The notes beneath the pieces were generated by a model. It searched no databases. It was not told the DNA's origin and saw only the letters and a program-made list of their open reading frames with translations. The translations under genes and the position numbers were made by a program. Positions 1-9,000 of a DNA stretch of 64,000 nucleotides are shown one piece after another. Positions within the stretch are counted from its first letter, which is position 1. Every line of letters begins with the position of its first letter. Source of the DNA: Akkermansiaceae bacterium UBA2381. GTDB taxonomy: Bacteria > Verrucomicrobiota > Verrucomicrobiia > Verrucomicrobiales > DEV007. Location: assembly GCA_002344215.1 (NCBI GenBank), contig DDSV01000018.1, positions 224,881 to 288,880 of the forward strand. Reading direction: 5' to 3'.

Positions 1-282
1 GGCGTCCACTTCGGTGGAGACGCGGCCGGGAACGATCTTGAGGATCTCCTTGCCGAAGGAAATAAGAACCCGGTCGATGATGGTCTCGACGGACGCGGAA
101 GTGCCCGCGTCTTTTACCGCCTTGTCGACGAGATGGGCGTACTGCTCCTGCTGCGATGCCTTGAGAATGAGCGAGGGGTTGGTCGTTGCGTCCTGCGGCT
201 GATATTCCCGCATGGACTCAAAATCGCCGGTATCTGCGACGACGACGGTGAACTGCTTCAGTTGTTCGAGTTGATTAGCCAT
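1..282 (-). CDS. tal: transaldolase, N-terminal part (cut by left edge)
   Basis: Transaldolase moves a dihydroxyacetone unit between sugar phosphates in the non-oxidative pentose phosphate pathway; it is cytosolic. The minus-strand frame opens with ATG at 282-280 and runs off the left edge, leaving 94 codons. The protein starts MANQLEQLKQFTVVVADTGD, then has QPQDATTNPSLIL and, at the edge, KEILKIVPGRVSTEVDA. These blocks match the start of the TalB-type family closely. The VADTGD aspartate is residue 17, the same number as the catalytic Asp17 of E. coli TalB, which also supports this start. The catalytic lysine lies outside the window. The 118 bases upstream separate it from a secreted protein gene on the same strand, so an own promoter is likely but none was identified. 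Confidence 0.95.
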   Translation of the reverse strand, partial: MANQLEQLKQFTVVVADTGDFESMREYQPQDATTNPSLILKASQQEQYAHLVDKAVKDAGTSASVETIIDRVLISFGKEILKIVPGRVSTEVDA

Positions 283-400
283 AAGAGACGTTGTTCGCGA
301 ATCCGAATCATGTCCAACGATTCCCCGGGCGGAAAGGTCACGTTCTCGTCGGGTTTGACCCTCTTTACTCACCCACCTTACCCTCTTGAGTGACGGGTGC

Positions 401-949
401 TCAGGGGGCTGCAACGCTGGTCGCGGAATACTTTACCGCCTCATTTCCCTGTGGATCGCGGGTGATGCTGGTAATCGTCACGGCCCCGTCGGCATTCACG
501 GCAAGGGTGTTGTGGCTCGTGCCGCCGTCGGGAAGTTTTGCCTGGAGTTCGATCGTGCCTCCCGCTTCGTCATAAACCCCCTGATACTGAACTTGCTGTC
601 CCATCGTGTCCAAATAGAGGGCGTAGACGGCATTTTTATCCCCCTGTTCCCGGAAACGGTACATCCAGCGAAAGCCCCATTTCGCGGGCCCGTACTCTGC
701 GACACCGTCGACTTGAAACCAAAGGCCGCCTAGAACGGGCTGGCCAAAGGATTGCGCGGTCCCTTGAAGCGCAGGCGCTCCGGCTTGCGGGATCAGGGTT
801 CCCGTCTCGAGCCGCTTGCCGGAGATGGCTTCGAAGAGGGGTAGCTCGGCGGCAACCCGACCCGGCTTTTCCTGGGCAAAAAGGGGTGTAAAAAAGGCCA
901 TGAGAGTGAACCGGGCGAGGAGGCAGGTGAAACTTCGCGGAATTTTCAT
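401..949 (-). CDS. secreted hypothetical protein
   Basis: A 182-residue protein of unknown function. The start at 949 is chosen because it begins an export signal: basic MKIPRSFTCLLAR, a hydrophobic stretch, then FTPLFAQEK as likely cleavage area. An upstream in-frame start would only add arginine-rich non-signal sequence and run into the opposing gene. The mature part is rich in beta-prone residues (GGLWFQVDGVAEYGPAKWGF, YALYLDTMGQQVQYQGVYD) and faintly recalls DUF1579/lipocalin-like secreted proteins; this is a weak impression. It diverges from the ABC ATPase gene at 1028 across 78 bases, and ends 118 bases before the transaldolase start. Confidence 0.7.
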   Translation of the reverse strand: MKIPRSFTCLLARFTLMAFFTPLFAQEKPGRVAAELPLFEAISGKRLETGTLIPQAGAPALQGTAQSFGQPVLGGLWFQVDGVAEYGPAKWGFRWMYRFREQGDKNAVYALYLDTMGQQVQYQGVYDEAGGTIELQAKLPDGGTSHNTLAVNADGAVTITSITRDPQGNEAVKYSATSVAAP

Positions 950-1027
950 GCTTGTCCGACGCCTCGGGGGGCCCGGTGATTCAGAATTCCGTTGGAAAAC
1001 ACCCTCCGCCACGGTAGCCTTGAGACT

Positions 1028-1861
1028 ATGGCAGCAACGGTGTTGGAGATGGAGGACGTGAGCGTTCAGCGGAACGGGCGCAAGATTCTGGAGGGGATCA
1101 ACCTGACGATCGAGCGGGACCAGCACTGGGTCATCCTTGGAGGAAACGGTTCTGGAAAAACCTCACTCCTCAATGTCCTGATGGGCTACCTCACTCCGAC
1201 GACGGGCGAAGTTCACATGCGCGGGCGGGAGGATGCGGTGAACTCGGAATCCCAGAGCTGGGACGACTGGCGCAAGCGGATCGGTTTTGTCAGCAGCAGC
1301 ATTTCCCAACTGATCGATCCCGAGGAGACCGCGATCGACATCGTTCTTTCCGGTCGGCACGCGATGGTCAATTACTGGCAAAAGACGGACGACCCCGCTG
1401 AGGTCAAGGCGGCGGAGAAGACTCTTGAGAAGGTGAATTGTGGCTACCTGCGCGACCAGGCCTGGGGGATCATGTCCCAGGGAGAGCGTCAGCGGGTTCT
1501 CATTGGCCGGGCGCTGATGGCCCAGCGCATGGAGGTCCTCGTTCTCGATGAACCCTGTGCCGGGCTCGATCCGGTCGCGCGCGAGCATTTCCTGAGTTTT
1601 GTCGAGGAGTTGACTGCAAAAGGCTCGTTCCGTTCGCTCATCCTCGTGACTCACCACGTCGAGGAAATCATTCCGGCGATCACCCATGCCCTCATTCTTC
1701 AGGACGGAATCGCCATTGCACAGGGCGAAAAGCGGCGGGCGTTGAACTCGCTCAGCCTTTCGACCGCGTTTGGTGCCGAGCTCAGACTGCGCTCGCGTCT
1801 CGGGCGTTATCGCCTCTACTTTGGCGACGAGTTCATCCCCGAGGGGGGGCAGATCGTCTGA
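1028..1861 (+). CDS. ABC transporter ATP-binding protein
   Basis: A stand-alone nucleotide-binding domain of 277 residues. It shows Walker A GGNGSGKT (residues 38-45), the ABC signature as MSQGERQRVLIGRAL, Walker B VLVLDEP followed by CAGLDP, and an H-loop in VTHHVEE. The signature has Gln where most families have Gly (SQGER). It resembles ModF/YlmA-like single-domain ATPases, whose substrate is unknown. No permease lies next to it, so its partner must be elsewhere or it has a non-transport role. The start at 1028 gives the usual short lead (MAATVLEMEDVSVQRNGRKI); an upstream in-frame ATG at 992 adds residues with no family match. Its 3' end faces the M42 peptidase gene. Confidence 0.88.
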   Translation: MAATVLEMEDVSVQRNGRKILEGINLTIERDQHWVILGGNGSGKTSLLNVLMGYLTPTTGEVHMRGREDAVNSESQSWDDWRKRIGFVSSSISQLIDPEETAIDIVLSGRHAMVNYWQKTDDPAEVKAAEKTLEKVNCGYLRDQAWGIMSQGERQRVLIGRALMAQRMEVLVLDEPCAGLDPVAREHFLSFVEELTAKGSFRSLILVTHHVEEIIPAITHALILQDGIAIAQGEKRRALNSLSLSTAFGAELRLRSRLGRYRLYFGDEFIPEGGQIV

Positions 1862-1880
1862 CGGTGCTTTTTGAAGCAGG

Positions 1881-2867
1881 TCACTTTTTCCACCGGCGCC
1901 GGGCCGCCTGCTCATACTTGCGGTGGTCGCGGCTGAGCTTTTTGAGGCGTTTTTTGAGCTGTACCTTGGAGGAGTCGCCGGATTTTCCGCCGGACATCCG
2001 AATCGTCGTGGCGGTAATGAGTTTCACCAGATTCTTCGCGTCGTCGAGGGAGATGAACTCCTCGGCGATGCCCGAGACGGGCGGGCAATTGTGGTAGTTC
2101 CCGAGGAGGACGGAGATCCCGGCGGAAGGAATTCCGAAAAGATTCAAGGCGGTCGCTTCGCAGGAACCTCCATCGAGAAGGGCCCGCTGGTGGGGAAGTT
2201 TCGCCTCTTTCGCGGCATCGACAAGCTCGGCGGTGACGCTGTCATTGAAAACGCTCATGCGGTCACCCACGCGAATGACCGGCCCTTTTCCCTGCGTTGC
2301 CCCGCCCCGGGGAGCGCTCGTTTCGAGCGAGACAAAACAGACTCCTTCCGGTAAAGGCCAGCGTTTGGCCATTTCCACGGCCCCGATAAAGCCAACCTCT
2401 TCGGCGCGGGTGAAGAGTCCATACACCGTTGTCTCGACTTTCCGCGCCTCCAGTTCCATGAGCAGGGCAACGATGGCCGCACAGCCCACGAGGTCGTCAC
2501 AGGCGCGTGAGTGAATGAGGCCCTCTTTCAGCTCAAAAGGTTTCAGCTCCCACATGCCGAAATCGCCGAACCATTCGACCGGATGGGTGTTGAGCCGTTC
2601 CTCGGGAACGCCGCCAAGAAACTGGTCGCTTCCCTGAAAGCGGACCCAGCCGGGATGGTCCATGTGGGCTCCGAAGGCGAGTTGCGGCCGTTTCCTGCCC
2701 CGGCGGTAGCGGGCGATGAGGTTTCCGTAGTGGTCCGTCTCCAGGGTGACGTGTTCGAGCGGGGCGAGTAACTCGCGGATCACCCGGTCGACTTCGTACT
2801 CATGGAAGGGAGCAGTGGGTGTCGAAAGGACCTTCCGGAACAGGGAGACAAAGGCGTGATGCTGCAT
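1881..2867 (-). CDS. M42 family metallo-aminopeptidase
   Basis: A 328-residue cytosolic metallopeptidase of the M42 (glutamyl aminopeptidase/FrvX) family, which removes N-terminal residues from peptides using two metal ions. The expected metal and catalytic blocks are present: FGAHMDHPG (first His-x-Asp), ACDDLVGCAA (bridging Asp), TRAEEVGFIGA (catalytic Glu and neighbouring Glu), VSLETSA, and a late HNCPPVSG (last His). Length is typical. Start at 2867 gives MQHHAFVSLFRKVLSTPTAP, the usual beginning; an in-frame ATG 48 bases upstream adds a Ser/Arg-rich lead without family features. The Lys/Arg-rich tail (SRDHRKYEQAARRRWKK) is unusual and may be clade-specific. It converges with the ABC ATPase gene. 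Confidence 0.9.
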   Translation of the reverse strand: MQHHAFVSLFRKVLSTPTAPFHEYEVDRVIRELLAPLEHVTLETDHYGNLIARYRRGRKRPQLAFGAHMDHPGWVRFQGSDQFLGGVPEERLNTHPVEWFGDFGMWELKPFELKEGLIHSRACDDLVGCAAIVALLMELEARKVETTVYGLFTRAEEVGFIGAVEMAKRWPLPEGVCFVSLETSAPRGGATQGKGPVIRVGDRMSVFNDSVTAELVDAAKEAKLPHQRALLDGGSCEATALNLFGIPSAGISVLLGNYHNCPPVSGIAEEFISLDDAKNLVKLITATTIRMSGGKSGDSSKVQLKKRLKKLSRDHRKYEQAARRRWKK

Positions 2868-2990
2868 GTCGGCTGATAGTTTACCACTGGTTCCCGAAAA
2901 TCGACGGCACGGCAAGTTCCGCCTTGCCCGGTCAGGAGTGCGCGATGAAAGTCCCGACCCCGGACAGCCTGACTTTGCCCGCGGCTCGAA

Positions 2991-3995
2991 ATGAGTGATT
3001 CACGCATATTTCCCTGGAAGAAGATACGGCATCGGCTTGAGTGGCTGGCGGTGCAGTGGCTCTATTTTTGTGTGCCTCTCCTGCCGAGGAAAGGGGCCCT
3101 GCTCCTTAGCAAAATCCTGGGAAGCTTGGTCTTTTGGATCAACCGCGAGGGGCGCCTCGTGGCCATAGAGAATCTGAGCCTAGTTTTTGGAGATGAGAAA
3201 GATCAGCGCGAGATACGGCGGATTGCCCGGGATTCCTATCGTGGATTTGCCCAGACCGTCGTGGACCAGTTTTGGAGCAGCCGACTTAATGCGGACAACT
3301 ACCGGACCTATTGCGAGACCGAGGCGGAGGATCTGGACTCCATCACCAAAGCTCTCGAAACGGGGGCCATCTGGGTGACCCCGCATTACGGAAATTTCGA
3401 GTGGATCGCCCTCATCATGGGATTCAGTGGGTTTAAATTCACCATCGTGGCTCAGGACTTGAAGAATCCCAGCCTCATCGAAACCTATAAAAAGAACCGG
3501 GAACTTTCAGGTCACGAAGTGATCACGAAGTGGGGTGCCGCCTATCGGCTGCTCGACAATCTCGAAAAGGGGGGACACGCCGCCTTTTTAACCGACCTGA
3601 CGGCCCGACCTTCGAAAGCGGCTACGGTCATCAATTGTTTCGGGCGGAAGACATGCGTCACCTCGATCCACGCGGAGCTAATGAAGCGAACCGGGCTTCC
3701 CGTCATTCCCGGGCTCTGTATCCCCCGACCCGACGGAACCTACCTAGTGCGAGGGTTCAAGCCGCTAATATTCGGCCCTGACGACACGGCCCAGTCCATT
3801 GCGCAGACCTGCTGGAATGTGTTTGAGCAATATATAAGGGAGCATCCCGCCCCCTGGCTCTGGATGTATAAACACTGGCGAAATCTCCCTGCGGGTGAGG
3901 AAGATCTATATCCTTCCTATGCGAGGCCAAATGAGCTGTTTGAGAAGGTCCTTACGCGGATCGAGTCCTTGAACCGTCCGGGAAAACAGCGATGA
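2991..3995 (+). CDS. LpxL/HtrB-type lysophospholipid acyltransferase
   Basis: A 334-residue inner-membrane enzyme of the lipid A late acyltransferase family, which adds a secondary fatty acyl chain to lipid A or a related lipid. After an amphipathic/hydrophobic N-terminal segment (VQWLYFCVPLLPRKGALLLS) it carries the acyltransferase core with HYGNFEW, the family's H-x4-D/E catalytic motif, here with Glu. Further conserved parts are AAFLTDLTARPSKAATVINC and PAPWLWMYKHW, matching the family's closing W-x-H-(K/R)W signature. Spacing and length are normal. It stands alone on the plus strand, 51 bases before trkA. The presence of LpxL implies a lipopolysaccharide outer membrane, which fits a diderm organism. 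Confidence 0.85.
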   Translation: MSDSRIFPWKKIRHRLEWLAVQWLYFCVPLLPRKGALLLSKILGSLVFWINREGRLVAIENLSLVFGDEKDQREIRRIARDSYRGFAQTVVDQFWSSRLNADNYRTYCETEAEDLDSITKALETGAIWVTPHYGNFEWIALIMGFSGFKFTIVAQDLKNPSLIETYKKNRELSGHEVITKWGAAYRLLDNLEKGGHAAFLTDLTARPSKAATVINCFGRKTCVTSIHAELMKRTGLPVIPGLCIPRPDGTYLVRGFKPLIFGPDDTAQSIAQTCWNVFEQYIREHPAPWLWMYKHWRNLPAGEEDLYPSYARPNELFEKVLTRIESLNRPGKQR

Positions 3996-4046
3996 TGCTC
4001 CTTTGCTAGCGAGTCCGGTGCCGCCAGGGCCCGAACGTTCCCCGAA

Positions 4047-5396
4047 ATGAATATCATCATCGTAGGCGCCGGCGAGATCGGCATGCACATCGCGCTGAAC
4101 CTCGCGGCTGAAAACCACTCCATCGTCGTCATTGAGTCGAGCGAGGTGGTGGCCGGGATTCTCAACAGCCGCATCGATGCCCGGGTCATGGTGGCTGATG
4201 GAACTTCCATCGGTGTTCTCATCGAAGCGGGCGTGGCAGACTGCGACCTCTTTCTCACACTGACGAGTGACAACAATATCAATATCGTTTCCGCCTCGAT
4301 TGCGAAGAGCCTCGGTGCGAGGAAGACGATTTGCCGGGTGCATCCGGGGATTCAACGGGAGAGCCTCTTTCTCGACTACGGGGAACATTTCGGGATCGAT
4401 TATCTTTTCAGTCCGGAGCGGCTTGCCGCGGTTGAGCTGGCGAAGCATGTGCGAAACCCCAAGTCCGCCATGGTTGAGGAGATTGCCCAGGGTTATGTCG
4501 AGATCCAGCAGGTGGTCATGGCGGCCGACAGCAAACTCTGGGGGGTCCCGCTCAAGGATATCGCCTTCCCGCCGAGGATACGGGTGGGTGCGATCAATCG
4601 CGGGAGCGAAACGATTATTCCCAAGGCGGATGAAATGATGGAGGCGGGAGATCTCGTGACCCTCTTCGGCGAACCCTCGAAGTTGCATGATTTTCTGCCG
4701 CACTTTCAGCACCGTTCCGGACGTGAGAACCAGTTGAACATCGTCATTTTCGGCGGAGGAGAATACGGATTCTCTCTCGCCCAAACCCTTGAGAGCTGGA
4801 ACTGCCGGATCCGCATTTTTGAGGAGAGCGCCTCACGCTGTCAGGAACTGAGCGATCAGCTCACCAACGTGACCATCCTCAATGCCGATGCCACCTCCAT
4901 TGCGGAAATGAGGGAGGAACAGATCGGGCAGGCGGACTTCTTTATCGCGGTGACCAATGTCGACGAGGACAATGTGATGACCTGCCTCCAGGCGCACAGC
5001 CTTGGAACGAAATATTGCCTGCCGCTCATTCACCGGGCTGACTATGCGGATGCGATGACCAGCTACGGTGAGCGAATGGGCATTCTCGCCGCCGTTAGTC
5101 CCCGCGAGGCAACCCGAAAGGATCTGGCCCGCTATATCACCTCGGACCGTTTTCATCTGCTTCAGAAGCTGGAGGGTGTCGAATTGATTGAAACCACGGT
5201 GAGTAAATCCTCTCCTGTCGTCGGGAAGCAGATTCGGGAGGTGGTCTGGCCGGAAGACTGTGTCCTCGTCGCGCTCCTCAATGGCTCCCGGGGGCTTGTG
5301 CCGGCTGCTGACGATGAGATCAGGGAGGAAGACAGCCTCTACGCGCTCGTGAAACCAAAGGCCAAACGCGAGTTCCTCAAGCTGGTGGCTCCCTGA
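4047..5396 (+). CDS. trkA: Trk potassium uptake system, NAD-binding regulator TrkA
   Basis: The 449-residue cytosolic gating subunit of the Trk K+ uptake system. It has two tandem RCK modules, each an NAD-binding Rossmann fold plus a TrkA_C domain. The first Rossmann starts at the N-terminus (MNIIIVGAGEIGMHIALNLA, GxGxxG) with an acidic residue after the second strand (VVIESSE). The second starts near residue 230 (LNIVIFGGGEYGFSLAQTLE). TrkA_C parts follow both (around SKLWGVPLKDIAFPPRIRVG and SKSSPVVGKQIREVVWPEDC). Its stop codon TGA shares one base with the ATG of trkH, so the two are translationally coupled. The binding of NAD(H)/ATP to RCK domains is known for the family. Confidence 0.95.
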   Translation: MNIIIVGAGEIGMHIALNLAAENHSIVVIESSEVVAGILNSRIDARVMVADGTSIGVLIEAGVADCDLFLTLTSDNNINIVSASIAKSLGARKTICRVHPGIQRESLFLDYGEHFGIDYLFSPERLAAVELAKHVRNPKSAMVEEIAQGYVEIQQVVMAADSKLWGVPLKDIAFPPRIRVGAINRGSETIIPKADEMMEAGDLVTLFGEPSKLHDFLPHFQHRSGRENQLNIVIFGGGEYGFSLAQTLESWNCRIRIFEESASRCQELSDQLTNVTILNADATSIAEMREEQIGQADFFIAVTNVDEDNVMTCLQAHSLGTKYCLPLIHRADYADAMTSYGERMGILAAVSPREATRKDLARYITSDRFHLLQKLEGVELIETTVSKSSPVVGKQIREVVWPEDCVLVALLNGSRGLVPAADDEIREEDSLYALVKPKAKREFLKLVAP

Positions 5397-6880
5397 TGAA
5401 CTTTCGAATCGTTGCCAAAATCCTCGGTTTGCTTTTCATCCTGGTCGGATTGGCGATGGGATGTTGCTGGCTGTATGCCTCGATTGAGCTGCATGTCGCA
5501 GAGACGGGAAAGCCCGGCGCCTCCGCGGTCCATTCACTCTCTCTTTCCACGGCAATCACTGCAGGCCTCGGCGTGGTCCTTTACCTGATCGGGTGGAATT
5601 GCTCGAACGAAGTCCTGCGGCGGGATGCCATCGTCATCGTCGGGCTCGGCTGGGTCATGGCGAGCATTCTCGGGGCCCTGCCCTTTGTCTTTTGTGAGCC
5701 GGGCCTGGATTTCATCGGTGCCGTGTTCGAATCCGCTTCGGGATTCACCACGACCGGTTCCTCGGTCATGACCGACATCGAATCCTTTCCCCGTCCCATC
5801 CTGATGTGGCGGGCGGTGACCCAGTGGCTGGGCGGGATCGGGATTCTGGTCGTGTTCGTGGCGGTGCTTTCCTTTCTGGGGGTCGGTAGCCGCTCCCTCG
5901 TGCAGCAGGAATCCAGTCTGAACCTTTCCGAATCAGGGACTTCCCGCATTCGTGATCTCGCGGCCGCCCTGCTGAAAGTCTACCTCGTCCTTTCGGTGTC
6001 CTGTTGCCTGGGTCTGATTTTCTTCGGGATGTCGTTCTTCGATGCGATCTGCCATTCCATGACCACGATCGCCACGGGAGGGTTCAGTCCGAAAAACACC
6101 AGTATTGCCCACTACGGCAGTGCCGGGATCGAGCTCTGGTTGTCGCTCTTCATGTTTCTCTCCTCGATCGGGTTCATGTTCTATGTCTTCCTTGGGAACT
6201 GCCGATGGAACCGCGTCCTCGCCGAGGAGGAGGCAAGATATTACCTCTATCTCATCGCCGGTTTGACCGGTGCCATTGCCGTCAATCTTGTCCTGACGGG
6301 AGTTCATTCCAGCTATCCCGCTGCTCTCCGCGACGCCGTGTTTAACGTGACGTCGATCAGTTCGACCACCGGTTTCGGAGTTTCCGACTACGACAGGTGG
6401 CCGCTTTCGTCGAAGCTCCTCCTGATGCTGTTGATGTTGATCGGCGGTTGCGCCGGATCGACCGCAGGAGGTCTGAAGATGAATCGCATCATTCTCTTCT
6501 TTAAAATCACCCTGCGTGAGCTCGTCCGATCCTACCGGCCCAACCGTGTCTTCCGCATCCGGCTTAACGGCGGCGCACCCTCCGAGGAGGTGTTTGTCAC
6601 CTCCCTTTTCTTCATTACGCTCGGCGTGTCCGTGGCGGGGTTCTCGGTCCTCCTCGTGGCGATGATGGAACCCGGTCTCGACCTTATCTCGGTGATCGGA
6701 GCCGTTTTCGGAACGCTCTGGAATGTCGGGCCCGGATTCGGCGATGTCGGACCGACGGACAATTTCGCGTTTCTCAAGCCGCCCACCCTCGTGCTCCTCA
6801 GTTTCCTGATGGTCCTCGGGCGTCTTGAGTTTTTTGCTCTCCTCGTGCTTTTTGTTCCGTCCCTCTGGAAGAAATACTGA
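5396..6880 (+). CDS. trkH: Trk potassium uptake system, channel subunit TrkH
   Basis: The 494-residue transmembrane subunit that forms the K+ pathway. It has about ten hydrophobic segments and the four degenerate selectivity-filter loops of the SKT superfamily: SASGFTTTGSSV, MTTIATGGFSPKN, SISSTTGFGVSDY and TLWNVGPGFGDVG. The characteristic GGCAGSTAGG(LK) stretch is also present. It overlaps trkA by one base and is followed four bases later by recG, so the three genes probably share a transcript. The N-terminus (MNFRIVAKILGLLFILVGLAM) is a normal TrkH opening. Confidence 0.95.
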   Translation: MNFRIVAKILGLLFILVGLAMGCCWLYASIELHVAETGKPGASAVHSLSLSTAITAGLGVVLYLIGWNCSNEVLRRDAIVIVGLGWVMASILGALPFVFCEPGLDFIGAVFESASGFTTTGSSVMTDIESFPRPILMWRAVTQWLGGIGILVVFVAVLSFLGVGSRSLVQQESSLNLSESGTSRIRDLAAALLKVYLVLSVSCCLGLIFFGMSFFDAICHSMTTIATGGFSPKNTSIAHYGSAGIELWLSLFMFLSSIGFMFYVFLGNCRWNRVLAEEEARYYLYLIAGLTGAIAVNLVLTGVHSSYPAALRDAVFNVTSISSTTGFGVSDYDRWPLSSKLLLMLLMLIGGCAGSTAGGLKMNRIILFFKITLRELVRSYRPNRVFRIRLNGGAPSEEVFVTSLFFITLGVSVAGFSVLLVAMMEPGLDLISVIGAVFGTLWNVGPGFGDVGPTDNFAFLKPPTLVLLSFLMVLGRLEFFALLVLFVPSLWKKY

Positions 6881-6884
6881 TCCT

Positions 6885-8903
6885 ATGGCGACTCCGGAGA
6901 CGGCCTGGAATCTGAAGACGCCGCTGGAGGAGACAGGGCTGGTTCGTTTTGATAAAAAGACCCGGGAAGGATATGCGAAGCTTGGCCTCGCCACCATTGG
7001 TGACGCACTTGAGCATTACCCCCGCCGCCATGAGGACCGTTCGCGTTTTGACCGGTTTCCTGAAAATGCCATGGAGCAGCCGGTCTGCCTCCACGTCGCT
7101 GTGACAGATTGCCGGATGCTCTTAGGGCGGGGAAAGGGTCGCCGTAGCTTTGAGGTGACCGCGGAACCGGTCGGGGGCGATATCCTCGGCAATCGCATCG
7201 TCCTGCGCTGGTTCAATGTCGCCTATCTGCAGAAGGTCATTGCGGTGGGACACGAACTGGTCATTTTCGGGCAGCCGAAGGAGAGCGGTCATCGTGTCGT
7301 GATCGATCATCCCGATTTTGAAATCGTTGAGTCGGGTCAGTCGGCGAGTGACGCCCATATGGGGCGCATCGTTCCGATTTATCCCCTCACCAGCGGGGTG
7401 AACCAAAAGAGTCTGCGGGGGCTCATCTATGAGTTGCTCCGGAGAATCCCGGACGAGATCCTCCCCGACTGGCTTCCTCCGGGCGACTACGGCGGGCTTA
7501 CCCGGGCGGCGGCAATCCGCCGTATTCATTACCCGGAAACCCTTGCCGAACTTGATCCGGCCCGCCGCTATCTTGCACTGGAGGAGTTCACTCAGCTCCA
7601 GCTCATTCTCCGGAACAGGCGCGTTGCGCTCCATGCGCGCGGGGGGACACCCCATTGCGGGCCGGGACGACTGTTGGATCAGTTGTTGGAACGTCTGCCT
7701 TTTTCCCCCACCTCCGCGCAGCTTCGCACCATCGAGGAGGTGCGGCTTGACCTGGCCGCGTCCGTTCCCATGTCCCGCCTCCTCCAGGGCGATGTCGGGG
7801 CAGGGAAGACGCTCGTCGCGGCCGCGGCGATTGTGCTGACCGTAGAAGCGGGTTTTGACGCCGCTCTCATGGCTCCGACACAGATCCTCGCCGAGCAGCA
7901 TTTCCGCACCTTCAGGACCTGGCTCGAACCGCTCGGCGTCGAGGTGCGTCTTCTCACCGGTGCACGGGATGAGGCGACGGACATGCCGCTCTTTTCTGCG
8001 GCGAAGTCCGGCACCGCGAGCGGGAGCCTGACGATCGGGACTCATGCCCTCATCCACGGGCGGGCCGGATTTGTGAATGGACTCGGTCTTGCCGTGATTG
8101 ACGAGCAGCACAAGTTCGGCGTCGCCCAGCGCGAGGCGCTTATCAATCAGGGGGAGTTCACCGATGTCCTCGTCATGACCGCGACGCCGATCCCGCGCAC
8201 CCTGACACTCGCCTTTTACGGCGACCTCGATGTCTCCATCCTCGACGAACTTCCGGCGGGACGGGGAAAAATCATCACCGGAATCCGTCTCACGACACAG
8301 ACCGAAGATGCGGCGGCCTTTGTCCGGGATCAGCTCGCCACGGGAAGACAGGCCTATCTCGTTTATCCTCTCATCGATGAGTCGGAAAAACTCCTGGTGG
8401 GTGCAGCCTCGGTCGAGTTCGAGGAGTGGAAAAAGCGGCTTCCCGACCATGAGGTTGAGCTACTCCACGGGAGGATGTCGGCCGAGGAGAAAGACGCCGC
8501 GATGGAACGTTTCCGGACCGGGAAGGCCCGGGTTCTCGTTTCCACCACGGTCATTGAGGTGGGAGTGGATGTCCCGAATGCCAACATCATGCTGATCTAT
8601 CACGCGGAGCGTTTCGGTCTTGCCCAGTTGCATCAGTTGCGGGGGCGGATCGGACGTGGTGAACACAAGAGCTTTTGTGTACTAATGATAGGGCCGGATC
8701 AGCAGGAGGCCCGCGAACGCCTCAAGATCCTCGAAGAAACCCGTGACGGATTCCGTATCGCCGACGAGGACCTCCGATTGCGGGGGCCCGGCGAAGTGCT
8801 CGGAACCATGCAGAGCGGACTGCCCGATCTCAAATTCGCCGGCTTTCTCGGCGATGCCCGCCTCGTTGAAGAGGCGCGGGAGATCGCTTCACGGATGCCG
8901 TGA
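6885..8903 (+). CDS. recG: ATP-dependent DNA helicase RecG
   Basis: A 672-residue superfamily 2 helicase that remodels stalled replication forks and branch-migrates Holliday junctions. The N-terminal wedge/OB region (YPRRHEDRSRF, HVAVTDC...GRGKGRRSFEVTA) is followed by helicase motif I LLQGDVGAGKT, Ia MAPTQILAEQHF, II as DEQHKFGV, III VMTATPIPRTL, then motifs V/VI (VEVGVDVPNANIM, QLHQLRGRIGRGEHKSFC) and the RecG C-terminal block with DEDLRLRGPGEVLGTMQSGL. The chosen ATG at 6885 lies four bases after the trkH stop; an earlier in-frame start would overlap trkH. Length is close to the usual 690. Its co-transcription with potassium transport genes is probably incidental. Confidence 0.96.
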   Translation: MATPETAWNLKTPLEETGLVRFDKKTREGYAKLGLATIGDALEHYPRRHEDRSRFDRFPENAMEQPVCLHVAVTDCRMLLGRGKGRRSFEVTAEPVGGDILGNRIVLRWFNVAYLQKVIAVGHELVIFGQPKESGHRVVIDHPDFEIVESGQSASDAHMGRIVPIYPLTSGVNQKSLRGLIYELLRRIPDEILPDWLPPGDYGGLTRAAAIRRIHYPETLAELDPARRYLALEEFTQLQLILRNRRVALHARGGTPHCGPGRLLDQLLERLPFSPTSAQLRTIEEVRLDLAASVPMSRLLQGDVGAGKTLVAAAAIVLTVEAGFDAALMAPTQILAEQHFRTFRTWLEPLGVEVRLLTGARDEATDMPLFSAAKSGTASGSLTIGTHALIHGRAGFVNGLGLAVIDEQHKFGVAQREALINQGEFTDVLVMTATPIPRTLTLAFYGDLDVSILDELPAGRGKIITGIRLTTQTEDAAAFVRDQLATGRQAYLVYPLIDESEKLLVGAASVEFEEWKKRLPDHEVELLHGRMSAEEKDAAMERFRTGKARVLVSTTVIEVGVDVPNANIMLIYHAERFGLAQLHQLRGRIGRGEHKSFCVLMIGPDQQEARERLKILEETRDGFRIADEDLRLRGPGEVLGTMQSGLPDLKFAGFLGDARLVEEAREIASRMP

Positions 8904-9000
8904 GGGCGGCCGACCGGGGATTTTTCCTTGTCGGAATTGTGGAAAAAGAACCGCGACTTCCACTTGCCAGACCACCGGTGATCCGGCACGATTCGCGCAC

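Noticed and set aside
401..1126. A 241-residue version of the secreted protein starting at 1126
   Set aside because: It would overlap the divergent ABC ATPase gene and put 59 residues before the evident signal peptide.
5933..6997. Long minus-strand open frame opposite trkH
   Set aside because: Arg/Glu/His-rich sequence without any fold pattern, wholly antisense to a clear TrkH gene.
7122..8450. 442-codon minus-strand frame opposite recG
   Set aside because: Antisense to conserved RecG motifs; composition typical of a shadow frame in GC-rich DNA.
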